Origin: Candidatus Fermentibacterota bacterium
GTDB taxonomy: Bacteria; JAFGKV01
Reading direction: 5' to 3'
Assembly: GCA_016928395.1 (NCBI GenBank)
Contig: JAFGKV010000170.1
Location: forward strand, 1-10,636
DNA: 10,636 nt
Position 1 is the stretch's first letter. Each line of letters starts with the position of its first letter. Position numbers and translations under genes: made by a program. Below, one piece after another: positions 1 to 7,163 of the stretch. The notes below the pieces were generated by a model. The model was given only the letters and a program-made list of their open reading frames with translations, was not told the DNA's origin and made no database searches.

Positions 1-42
1 GAATCCAGAATCCAGAATCCAGTAGTCAGAATCCAGTAGATA
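1..42. repeat. GAATCCA-type heptanucleotide array, left
   Basis: Six consecutive 7-bp units: GAATCCA three times, GTAGTCA, GAATCCA, GTAGATA. The 7-bp phase is unbroken. The matching right array (10464-10505) has the same six-unit order with two substitutions. The period is not a multiple of three and the ends are non-coding, so this is structural or replication-slippage DNA and not a peptide repeat. The array may continue to the left of the window. Confidence 0.85.
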
Positions 43-69
43 GTCGGGCTCAGGGTGCAAACCGTCACC

Positions 70-104
70 CATCTCCTCACTCCTCACTCCTATCTCCTCA
101 CTCG
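70..104. repeat. TCACTCC/TATCTCC heptanucleotide array, five units
   Basis: Five 7-bp units in register: CATCTCC, TCACTCC, TCACTCC, TATCTCC, TCACTCG. The equivalent right-hand array at 10533-10588 has eight units, so the array length differs between the two copies by exactly three units. Heptanucleotide short tandem repeats are known from other bacteria (the STRR elements of filamentous cyanobacteria), but I do not claim homology with them. Confidence 0.88.
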
Positions 105-172
105 ACAGAGCCCTTCGAGCCTTTGTGGTGAAATGCCTTCTTCCTTGATCTCCGCGCCCTTTGCGTCGCAGA

Positions 173-191
173 CCCTGAGCGAAGTCGAGGG
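173..191. repeat. Dispersed-repeat-like segment
   Basis: The segment CCCTGAGCGAAGTCGAGGG has complementary ends (CCCT/AGGG). From memory it resembles a sequence that recurs between genes in many unrelated bacterial genomes. It lies just after the left long repeat, next to a stretch (about 141-170, ending CCCTTTGCGTCGCAG) that also has the look of recurrent intergenic sequence. Only one copy is in this window, so its repeat status rests on recognition and not on an internal comparison. The rest of 141-305 shows no gene, clear promoter or RNA. Confidence 0.4.
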
Positions 192-305
192 GGTGAGTCT
201 CATTCCGTGCGAGAGCGCGCGTACGACACGCTTGACGCCCGCGCAGCTATGGGTCACCTTGCGCATGAGAGATCCCACGGCGTACTATGCAGCGAGGGTG
301 CGAGA

Positions 306-578
306 ATGGCGACCCGAGCGATCCTGACTATCCTTGTGGCGGTGCTGCTGGCCTATTGTGCCCCTGCGGAATCGCGCTGGCAGAAGATCGTGTGGGATGG
401 GTGCACGGTCTGGTCGGTGGCGTCACCATTGGGGCTCGGCCCATCCCTTCATCTCGTTCTCATCTCGCCGTATCCGCACTCATTCGCCGACACTACCGCG
501 GCACCCGCAGATCTACCCAGGGGGCATCCCGCCCTTGGCCGGGGAAGAGCCGCCGTGCATGAGAGGAGGATCCACTGA
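306..578 (+). CDS. Small secreted ORF or remnant of a secreted-protein gene
   Basis: This 90-aa reading frame begins at the third ATG of a longer open frame. I chose that start because it is preceded by a weak purine-rich GAGGG (294-298) and yields a textbook signal peptide: MATRAILTILVAVLLAYC, with likely cleavage after Ala-Pro-Ala (about residue 22). The sequence just after it (WQKIVWDGCTVWSVAS) is plausible protein. From about residue 42 onward the composition becomes Pro/Leu/Arg-rich and looks like untranslated DNA read in frame. Its TGA (576-578) overlaps the ATG of the FG-GAP gene by one base, which would allow translational coupling. I see two possibilities: a genuine short secreted protein, or the 5' end of a larger propeller-type gene that was cut off or frameshifted. 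No family is recognised. Confidence 0.4.
   Translation: MATRAILTILVAVLLAYCAPAESRWQKIVWDGCTVWSVASPLGLGPSLHLVLISPYPHSFADTTAAPADLPRGHPALGRGRAAVHERRIH
564..570 (+). promoter_or_regulatory. Strong Shine-Dalgarno for the FG-GAP gene
   Basis: AGGAGGA lies seven bases upstream of the ATG at 578. It fixes that start and lies inside the preceding small ORF, so ribosomes finishing the small ORF would end on the initiation site. Confidence 0.7.
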
Positions 579-2203
579 TGAAGATATCGTCGTTCTATTC
601 CTGCCTTGGCGCTGCGACGATGCTTGTGGTGGGCGGCTTTGGGCTGTCCGCGGATCCCGACATGACGCCGCTGTACCAACTGAGCGGCCCAGGGATGAGC
701 CAGTTCGGCAGATCCTTGGCGGAGGTGGGAGATGTGGACGGAGACGGGACGGGCGACGTGGTGGTGGGCCTCCGGTACGGATCCCCCGGCGTGGTCTTGT
801 ACAGCGGGGCAAGCGGGAGGGCGTTGGGAACCTTCCTGTTTCCGGTTCAGCCGTGGGGATTCGGGTGGACGGTGGGGAGGGCGGGGGATGTCGATGGGGA
901 TGGCGTGGGGGAAGTGATCATCGGGTCGATCAGCGAGGCTGCGGACAGCACGAACACGTCGTTGAGCACAGGCAGGGTGTATCTGTTCAACCCGGTGACA
1001 CGGGAAGTGGTGTTGACTCTCGTGCCGCCGGATCAGCAGCAGCGAGTGCGGTTCGGGTGGGCGGTGAGCGACGCGGGAGACATGAATGGTGACGGAGTGG
1101 CTGATGTGGTGGTGAGCACGCCGTATGTGGATCTGGAGGGGGTGCTGGAGGTGGGGAAGGCCTACGTGATGTCAGGGGCAGATGGGGGCATGATCCGGGA
1201 GTTCGTGTCGCCTTCGCCTGAGTATTACGGGCTGTTCGGGAGTGCGGTGTGCGGGGGCGTGGATCTCAATGGAGACGGGAGAGGTGAGGTGGTGGTGGGC
1301 GCGCCGGCGGAGGAGAGTTCCATGGGAATCAAGGACGCGGGCGTGGTGCACATCTTCGATGGGGCGACTGGGGAGAGGGAGAGGGTGCTTGAGTCACCGA
1401 ATGCGGAGCCCAGCGGGCGGTTCGGTTCGGTGGTGGCGGCTGTTGATGACGTGGACGGCGACGGAGTGTGCGACCTGGTGGTGGGGGCGCCGTGGGAGGA
1501 TCCCGGGCAGTCGCCGCCGTGCGCGGGGCGTGCGTATGTGTTCAGCGGGGCGAGTGGGGCGCTCATTCATGCATTGTGGTCTCCGAACGAGCAGGAGAAC
1601 GGGCGGTTTGGCTCATCGGTGAGCAGGACGGACGACATCGATGGGGATGGGATAGGGGACGTGGTGGTGGGTGCGCCGTGGGAGCAGGGAGAGGGGGAGC
1701 CCTGCGAGGCGGGGCGTGCGTACGTGTTCAGCGGGGCGACGGGGGCGCTGGTGTGCGCGTTGGCGCCGCCGAACCCCACGCGGGTGGGGCACTTTGGGGA
1801 GGCGGTGGTGGGGCTGAGGAGGGAGGGGGGAGGAACCCCGATCGTGCTGGTGGGGGCGCCAGGGGAATGGCCTCCCAGGGTGTACGCATTCTTTGGGGCG
1901 GTAGGTGCCGGGCCGAGCCCTCTTGGGGGTGAGTTGGCGATGTGGGTGCGGGGGAATCCTTCGAAGCGAGGGCGAGTGGAGGTGGAGGTGTTCCTGCCCG
2001 AGAGGGATGAGGTGGAAGTGCGGGTGTACAATGCCCTGGGAAGGCGAGTGGGGACTGTGTGGCGGGGGTTCATGGCTGAGGGGTGGCACAGCATGGTATG
2101 GGAGAGGGGGGCAGCGGGAGGGCGGCAGGTTGCGGGGCCCTACGTGGTGGTGGCGCGAGGGCGGCGGGTGGGGCGTGCTGCCGCTCTGGCGATCGTGGAC
2201 TAG
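578..2203 (+). CDS. Secreted seven-bladed FG-GAP (integrin-alpha-like) propeller protein with FlgD-like C-terminal domain
   Basis: 541 aa. A signal peptide covers residues 1-25 (hydrophobic GAATMLVVGGFG, likely cleavage after Leu-Ser-Ala). Seven FG-GAP repeats follow, with Phe-Gly near residues 43, 95, 159, 220, 282, 344 and 406. The first six carry a calcium-binding loop of the form D-x-[DN]-G-D-G-x-x-[DE] (for example DVDGDGTGD at 52-60 and DIDGDGIGD at 353-361). The seventh has RREGGGTPI there and has lost the acidic ligands. Seven repeats match a closed seven-bladed propeller, as in integrin alpha chains. Residues about 455-541 resemble the FlgD-like Ig domain found at the C-terminus of many exported proteins in FCB-group bacteria (VEVFLP, VRVYNALGRRV, GPYVVVARG). 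Blades 5 and 6 are nearly identical even at DNA level. The role is probably ligand or glycan binding or structural at the cell surface; this is inferred, and no enzymatic residues are seen. The gene is markedly G-rich on the coding strand. Confidence 0.9.
   Translation: MKISSFYSCLGAATMLVVGGFGLSADPDMTPLYQLSGPGMSQFGRSLAEVGDVDGDGTGDVVVGLRYGSPGVVLYSGASGRALGTFLFPVQPWGFGWTVGRAGDVDGDGVGEVIIGSISEAADSTNTSLSTGRVYLFNPVTREVVLTLVPPDQQQRVRFGWAVSDAGDMNGDGVADVVVSTPYVDLEGVLEVGKAYVMSGADGGMIREFVSPSPEYYGLFGSAVCGGVDLNGDGRGEVVVGAPAEESSMGIKDAGVVHIFDGATGERERVLESPNAEPSGRFGSVVAAVDDVDGDGVCDLVVGAPWEDPGQSPPCAGRAYVFSGASGALIHALWSPNEQENGRFGSSVSRTDDIDGDGIGDVVVGAPWEQGEGEPCEAGRAYVFSGATGALVCALAPPNPTRVGHFGEAVVGLRREGGGTPIVLVGAPGEWPPRVYAFFGAVGAGPSPLGGELAMWVRGNPSKRGRVEVEVFLPERDEVEVRVYNALGRRVGTVWRGFMAEGWHSMVWERGAAGGRQVAGPYVVVARGRRVGRAAALAIVD
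1523..1749 (+). repeat. Internal blade duplication in the FG-GAP gene
   Basis: Positions 1523-1563 and 1709-1749 agree at 38 of 41 bases by hand alignment. They lie 186 bp (62 codons) apart, in phase with the blade repeat. Both encode the GRAYVFSGA-[ST]-GAL segment of adjacent blades. The preceding VVGAPWE segment is also shared. This points to fairly recent duplication or gene conversion between blades 5 and 6. Confidence 0.75.
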
Positions 2204-2214
2204 GAGAGGCAACC

Positions 2215-3318
2215 ATGAGGAATCTGCACAGTACTGCTGCTGGGCCGGCGGCGCCCAGTTCGGCGGGCATTCGCATTCTGGCGTATCTCGTCGTCCTGGC
2301 TTCCTCCCTCGTCTTCTCGCAGGATTCGGCTTGGGCCCAGGGCGCGCTTCCGGAGTTGCTATGGGTCAGAGTCGAGGATCGGGCCACGTCTGTGTGGCTG
2401 GCGACTGACAGCCAGGGGAACGTCATCACGATGGCCAGGGAGAGGGACCACGGGCACACGGCCCTCATCAAGCATGATCGGGATGGTAATCGGTTGTGGC
2501 GGAAGGAAATCGAGTCGTACAACACACTGGGGATGACCGTCGCCCCAGAGGATGCCATTGTGGGGCTGATTGACAGTGTAGTGGTGAAGCTGACGTCTGA
2601 GGGGGAGATCCAATGGATCACCAGCTTGGGACGCGAGATCTACCCCGCGCGGATCTGCTGTGACCGTTTCGGGAACATCTTCGTGGTGGGCAGGTGGTGG
2701 AGCATTGCGACGGTGAAGCTGAGCCCCGCAGGTGAGATCCTATGGCGGCGGGATGATTGGGCGCTTGGGGGAACCGCGTGTGGGGCGGACGGGCAGGGGA
2801 ACGTGATCGTGGGAGGGTTTGACCTTGTGGGAGGCTGGTATGACTCGTGGATCGTCAAGTACGACCCGGAGGGGGAGGAGCTCTGGGTGCGGACCTATGG
2901 AGGGCCGTATGATGACGAGCCGAGTGACATCTGCGTTGATGGGGATGACAACATCTACGTTTCGGGAGGGTGGCTGGTGAAGTATGACCCGGAGGGGAAT
3001 GTCATCTGGGAGAACCCGACGTCTGACTTCGGCTTCGGGTGTCTGAGCTACGACGGGGAGGGCAACATCTACGCCAGCGGGTGGATGAGGGTAGGAGACG
3101 GATGGTATCCGGGCTGGGGGTGTTTCGATTTGGAGGGTCGGTCGATCTGGGCTATGGGAGGCCTCAACGGATGCGACGGTGGCTCCCACTTTCCCTCGTG
3201 TTCAGGAGCAGACCGCGTTGCGGTGCTCCAGACACTTCGTGACGTCGATCAGGCTATCACGACCCTCTACATGCTCCCCTCCGCCCGGGCTGAGCGACAT
3301 GGGGACACAAGGAGGTGA
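2215..3318 (+). CDS. Secreted SBBP/NHL-like beta-propeller protein, no C-terminal sorting tail
   Basis: 367 aa from the ATG at 2215, preceded by GGAGAGG (2203-2209) and 11 bp after the previous stop. An in-frame ATG at 2083 is rejected because it lies inside the FG-GAP gene and gives a low-complexity N-terminus. The signal peptide has a long n-region, a hydrophobic core at about 20-36 (ILAYLVVLASSLVFS) and likely cleavage after Ala-Trp-Ala (41). The body alternates two motifs: D-x-x-G-N-[VI]-x-V-x-G (for example ADGQGNVIVGG at 191, VDGDDNIYVSGG at 241, YDGEGNIYASGW at 279) and K-[YLH]-x-x-x-G-x-x-[LI]-W (near 86, 125, 168, 215, 256, with a variant at 304). This pattern fits SBBP or NHL-type propellers of five or six blades. 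No FlgD-like domain follows, and the last 35 or so residues match none of the repeats, so the C-terminus may be truncated or altered. Probable role: extracellular binding or scaffold protein. Confidence 0.8.
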   Translation: MRNLHSTAAGPAAPSSAGIRILAYLVVLASSLVFSQDSAWAQGALPELLWVRVEDRATSVWLATDSQGNVITMARERDHGHTALIKHDRDGNRLWRKEIESYNTLGMTVAPEDAIVGLIDSVVVKLTSEGEIQWITSLGREIYPARICCDRFGNIFVVGRWWSIATVKLSPAGEILWRRDDWALGGTACGADGQGNVIVGGFDLVGGWYDSWIVKYDPEGEELWVRTYGGPYDDEPSDICVDGDDNIYVSGGWLVKYDPEGNVIWENPTSDFGFGCLSYDGEGNIYASGWMRVGDGWYPGWGCFDLEGRSIWAMGGLNGCDGGSHFPSCSGADRVAVLQTLRDVDQAITTLYMLPSARAERHGDTRR

Positions 3319-3396
3319 GCGATCCGCCCGCGGGTGCGACGAGACCATGAAAGCAGAGAGTTTGTCGTGTGGCCGATCCGGTGCGCTCGTATCGGA

Positions 3397-3402
3397 AGGA
3401 GG
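3397..3402 (+). promoter_or_regulatory. Shine-Dalgarno of the C25 peptidase gene
   Basis: AGGAGG sits six bases before the ATG at 3409. It selects that start over the upstream in-frame ATG at 3334, whose extension is Arg-rich and would precede the signal peptide. The 90-bp gap 3319-3408 otherwise shows no clear promoter or terminator. Confidence 0.75.
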
Positions 3403-3408
3403 CGTGAG

Positions 3409-6400
3409 ATGACGGAGAGATCGTGGCCATTCGTAGTTGCCGTGGCGATGACCTGGTGTCATGGTACGGCAGCCGAACCTATGTGGGTAAGCCTTGGCGG
3501 CCCGCCGGGGAGCGGCCCCGGCGTGGTGGTTGTGTCGGAACGGGAGGATGAAACGGTACTCGAGATCAGCATCCCCGGCTTCTGGCTGGCAGATACGGTC
3601 ATGAACGGGGCTGCCTACTCCTGGGTTGTGCTCCCGGGCGAGGCATGCATCGAGAAGTTCGAGTATCCGGCGCTGCCGAAGGTGAGCCGCAGCATCATCA
3701 TCCCTGACATGGCACGGATGGCTCTGGAGGTGACGGAAGACGAGACGGAGGAGATGATCATTCCTCCTGTGCTGCCCTCGCGGGGCATCATCATGAGGTC
3801 AGAGGATCCGGACACGATCCCGTTTCGGTTCTCGAAGCTCTATGAAGAAGGGGGCGTGTTTCCTGCCATGGCTGCCGGACTGGGCACACCCTATGTGTTC
3901 CGTGACTTCAGAGGAATCGCCGTTCATGCGCATCCGTTCTCGCACGATCCCCGCACAGGCAGGCTCCTGATCCGCAAGAGGATGATCGTGCGCGCATACG
4001 AGGCGGGGATAGATACCGTGAACGTGAAGCTCTCCCCGCGATCAGGCCGCGCGGATCCAGGAATGATCGCCGGCTACAGGGCGCACTTCGTCAACTACGC
4101 CGCAGGCGGAAGCCGGTACGATCTGTTGCCGGAGACGGGGGAGATGCTGGTGATCGCGGGAGATGGGTTCAGCCAGGCTCCGGGGAGCCCGCTGCGACGG
4201 TTCGTTGACTGGAAGCAACGGAGGGGACACCGGGTGCACCTGTTCACCTCCTCGGAAGCTGGGGGCTCCTGGGAGCAGATCCAGGACTTCATCCGGGAGA
4301 AGTGGACAAGCGAGATCCCCGCCCTCTGTTTCGTCGTGCTGGTTGGCGATGGGGCGTGGGATCCGGCTCCGCCATACTGCGTTGCGGCTCCGTGGGACGA
4401 CGTTGCGGAGCTGCCTCCAGTCAATCACCCGGCCGACAACCAGTACGCCTATCTCGATGGTAGCGACCACTACGCTGACCTGCTGCTCTCGCGGTTTCCC
4501 GCAGGCAGCGAGTCGGAACTCGACAGGCAGGTCTCGGGCCTGATCCAGTATGAACGTAACCCCCCCTTCGAGCCCGGCCCTTTGCCGTGGCTCACGGGTA
4601 TCACCGCCATTGCGAGCTGGGAGTGTGACGGGCCGCCGTTCAATCAGCCTGGTGGGCCTCACCACTGCAACGGGGACCCTGACTGGGTCTGGGCGCAGCG
4701 GACCATGTCTGACTTCGAGAGCTACTACTTCTTGAACAACGGTGACTACTGGATTCCCGATCCGTACTACTATCGAGACACTGACCCGACTTGCCCTGTC
4801 ACCCCGGAGGGAGTCGCGACGCGGGTGAATGAGGGCCGCTCGTGGCTCACCGTGATCGGGCACGGCACCCCCAACGGATGGCTCTTCCACAATGCGCTGC
4901 CGGGTGCGCCTCCGACCTATGCGGTGTTCGGCACCAATCACATTGGTCTCCTACAGAACTACGGGAGACTCCCGTTCGTATTCTCCGTCGCGTGTCAAGT
5001 GGCAAACTGGATCCAGGCTCAGCCCAGCTTCGCGAAAGCGTGGATGTGCGCGGGCTCGCCAGCGAATCCGGCCGGCGCAGTGGGGTTCTTGGGAGCGACA
5101 ACAGACATCTCCTGGACTCCTCCGCTGTTCGCTCTTGTGGAGGCGGTGAAGGTAATGCTCGGGCAATCGCCCAACTCGCCTCCGGCTGGGACAATCGGAG
5201 CGGCCTACTTCGCGGGCCTTGCCCACATGCTCGACCAGTTCACGTGGCTGGAAACCTACTCGGAGCCACGGCATCGGATCCGCTACCTTCATACCCCGCA
5301 GTGCTGGGCCATCCACGGCGACTGCTCGATGCAGGTGCGCACCCTGCCGCCGGCGCCGATCGCGGTGACGCATCCGACGCACATAGGTCACTATGGTCTT
5401 GCGAGCATTGCGGTGCCGTTCGAAATAGGCGGGATAGGGGCGGACGACCACGTGAGTGTGACGCTGGTGCTCGAGCACGGGGGCGAGGAGGATCTGGTCG
5501 CCCGCACGCTGCAAACCGGGCCGGGTTCTGGGAATCTGTTGATCTCTCCTGCCCCGCAGGAGGACGGGACGCTGTGGCTCACGGCCTCTGGCCTGAACAA
5601 GATCCCCTATGAGGGTGCCATCGTCTACTGCACGGACTACCGGGGAGTGCAGCAGGGTATCCAGAGAGCGCGCGGCAGCTTCCGGGTGAACGGGGACATC
5701 GCGGTGGAGCCCGATCATGAGCTGACGCTCACGGGCTCTCCCGGGTGCACGTGGTTCTATGTGGACAACTCGGGGGCCTTTGGCCATACGAACTACGGGA
5801 CCGAACCTAGCCTGTGCGAGTTCGTGGTTCCTTTGGCGGCGAGGCTGATCCTCGGCGATGTATGGATAGGATGCAACCCTGGGATATCGGGGCATTGGGG
5901 AGGGATCGTGGCCACGGATGCGGGCGCGGAGATTGAGCTCTCCGCCTGCACCGTAGCGGGGGCCAGAGAGGCGGTGCGGTTTTCCAATTCAGGGATGCTC
6001 TCCCTCTCCGGCTGCACCATCGCCGGCTGTGCGAACGCGGGTGTCCAGTGGTCGGGAGGGACGGCCCAGGCTACCGTTGCCGGTTCGAGTTTCCAGGGGT
6101 GCGAGTGGGGCATCCAGATCAACGGCTGCTCCGGCGGCAGCGACATCCAGGTGTCCGGGTGCACCTTCAGCGACTACTGGCGAGGTGTCGAGATGGCCAG
6201 CGTGGGCACGCTGGATGTCAAGGATTGGTGCACCTTCACCAGCAGTCGCCCCGGAGTAGACATCGGCGTGGCGTTTTCCGGGGGATGTTCCGGGAGCGTG
6301 ATAGGGTGCACGTTCGGTTGGCTCGACGCGCCAGGGGGCGACCAGCTCTACCACGGCGTAGACTGCCGGTCAGGGAACAGCCTGGTCACGGTCTCGAACA

Positions 6401-7095
6401 ACTGCTTCAATGGCCCTGGCGGATTCAACTGCATGATTGCGCTGGACAATAGCGGCATTTTCGCCCTCGGGCAGCCGGTCAATTGTCCCCGGATCCGCAG
6501 CAATTCGATTCAGAATCAGTGGTATGGTGGGAGCGTGAAAGCAGGGAGCCTGGCCGATCTCGGGCATGACGTGTGGGGTGAGTACGGCCGCAATGAGTTC
6601 TCCGAGAACTGCTGCCATCTCCAGTACGAGGGGAAGGCGACCACTCCGCCCGGGGGGACGCTGTACGCTGAACGCAATTGCTGGGACTGGAGCGCGAATC
6701 CGTCAGGACTGTGTGGAAGCTGGAGCTGGGCCATTGATGCTTCGCCTGGAGACTGCAGCCAGGGTGACGGCGCGCCTGCGCTCGTGCCGGAGGTCTACGC
6801 CGTGAGGGTGGTCGGCCCGAATCCATTCAGCGATGTCGCTGAGCTCGAGCTCGCTCTTCCCGAGGACCAGTCGGCGGGTCTCGTGGCAATCGAAATCGTT
6901 GATCTGGCGGGGAGGGCTCTGCGGAAGCTCGTAGTGCAAAACCCGAGAGCAGGCAGCCATCGTCTTCAGTGGGACGGTCGTGACGGAAACGGCGCCCTTG
7001 CACCGAGTGGAACATACGTCGCACGAACGCGGATTGGCCCACACATGCTGTCAGACACGGTCGTGTTCCTGCGAACCCCGGGGGTGTACAGATGA
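3409..7095 (+). CDS. Gingipain-type (C25) cysteine peptidase fused to parallel beta-helix and FlgD-like tail
   Basis: 1228 aa. The signal peptide is residues 1-21 (PFVVAVAMTW core, cleavage near Thr-Ala-Ala). Residues about 30-220 look like the C25 propeptide, including the ALPKVSRSIIIP motif (compare the 'LP...IP' signature of gingipain propeptides). The catalytic domain spans about 245-600: VLVGDGAWD (about 309-317), DNQYAYLDGSDHYADLLLSRFPAG (about 344-365) and the dyad His485 in VIGHG and Cys529 in SVACQ. These match the His/Cys pair of gingipains, so the enzyme should be active; the P1 preference cannot be read from sequence. Residues about 640-750 are beta-rich, Ig-like. Residues about 763-1115 form a cysteine-rich right-handed beta-helix with recurring G-C-T-[IF] coils. 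Residues about 1128-1228 are a FlgD-like module beginning VVGPNPFSDVAELELALP and ending in an Arg. Likely exported and surface-bound or released, degrading host, prey or environmental protein, or processing its neighbours. PorU-type C25 sortases are a distant alternative, less likely because this protein itself carries the tail. Confidence 0.9.
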   Translation: MTERSWPFVVAVAMTWCHGTAAEPMWVSLGGPPGSGPGVVVVSEREDETVLEISIPGFWLADTVMNGAAYSWVVLPGEACIEKFEYPALPKVSRSIIIPDMARMALEVTEDETEEMIIPPVLPSRGIIMRSEDPDTIPFRFSKLYEEGGVFPAMAAGLGTPYVFRDFRGIAVHAHPFSHDPRTGRLLIRKRMIVRAYEAGIDTVNVKLSPRSGRADPGMIAGYRAHFVNYAAGGSRYDLLPETGEMLVIAGDGFSQAPGSPLRRFVDWKQRRGHRVHLFTSSEAGGSWEQIQDFIREKWTSEIPALCFVVLVGDGAWDPAPPYCVAAPWDDVAELPPVNHPADNQYAYLDGSDHYADLLLSRFPAGSESELDRQVSGLIQYERNPPFEPGPLPWLTGITAIASWECDGPPFNQPGGPHHCNGDPDWVWAQRTMSDFESYYFLNNGDYWIPDPYYYRDTDPTCPVTPEGVATRVNEGRSWLTVIGHGTPNGWLFHNALPGAPPTYAVFGTNHIGLLQNYGRLPFVFSVACQVANWIQAQPSFAKAWMCAGSPANPAGAVGFLGATTDISWTPPLFALVEAVKVMLGQSPNSPPAGTIGAAYFAGLAHMLDQFTWLETYSEPRHRIRYLHTPQCWAIHGDCSMQVRTLPPAPIAVTHPTHIGHYGLASIAVPFEIGGIGADDHVSVTLVLEHGGEEDLVARTLQTGPGSGNLLISPAPQEDGTLWLTASGLNKIPYEGAIVYCTDYRGVQQGIQRARGSFRVNGDIAVEPDHELTLTGSPGCTWFYVDNSGAFGHTNYGTEPSLCEFVVPLAARLILGDVWIGCNPGISGHWGGIVATDAGAEIELSACTVAGAREAVRFSNSGMLSLSGCTIAGCANAGVQWSGGTAQATVAGSSFQGCEWGIQINGCSGGSDIQVSGCTFSDYWRGVEMASVGTLDVKDWCTFTSSRPGVDIGVAFSGGCSGSVIGCTFGWLDAPGGDQLYHGVDCRSGNSLVTVSNNCFNGPGGFNCMIALDNSGIFALGQPVNCPRIRSNSIQNQWYGGSVKAGSLADLGHDVWGEYGRNEFSENCCHLQYEGKATTPPGGTLYAERNCWDWSANPSGLCGSWSWAIDASPGDCSQGDGAPALVPEVYAVRVVGPNPFSDVAELELALPEDQSAGLVAIEIVDLAGRALRKLVVQNPRAGSHRLQWDGRDGNGALAPSGTYVARTRIGPHMLSDTVVFLRTPGVYR

Positions 7096-7163
7096 GCCGG
7101 CCCACTCACCTTGAGACGCCTGTCACGCCGAGAAGGTTGGGGCACATTCGAAAGGGGCTCACC

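Larger units (their letters stand above)
1..140. repeat. Left copy of long flanking direct repeat
   Basis: Positions 1-140 match 10464-10624 in the same orientation. I see three substitutions plus a 21-bp length difference caused by heptamer copy number. The order in both copies is: array of GAATCCA-type heptamers (1-42), a unique 27-bp core (43-69), an array of TCACTCC/TATCTCC heptamers (70-104), then a conserved tail ending AAATGCCTTC (131-140). After 140 the two copies diverge. The left copy starts at the window edge, so it may extend further. No credible protein is encoded; short ORFs across it read through simple-sequence DNA. It is probably a dispersed intergenic repeat of this genome. 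Confidence 0.93.

Noticed and set aside
70-104. CRISPR-like array
   Set aside because: The units are 7 bp and contiguous, with no spacers of similar length and no cas genes.
232-288. TTGACG (232-237) and TACTAT (283-288) as a promoter for the cluster
   Set aside because: The spacing of 45 bp is far outside the usual range; no better pair was seen.
334-1092. 252-residue plus-strand frame overlapping the FG-GAP gene start
   Set aside because: Arg/Gly-rich low-complexity reading of the FG-GAP gene in another frame; no signal or domain.
4042-5895. Long open frames on the minus strand opposite the peptidase gene
   Set aside because: They are Arg/Pro/His-rich, have no recognisable motifs and lie opposite a clear domain-bearing gene; high GC makes such frames common.
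3409-7095. Peptidase as a PorU-type type IX sortase
   Set aside because: It carries its own C-terminal FlgD-like module and a beta-helix, and no other Por/Spr component is in the window, so it looks like cargo.
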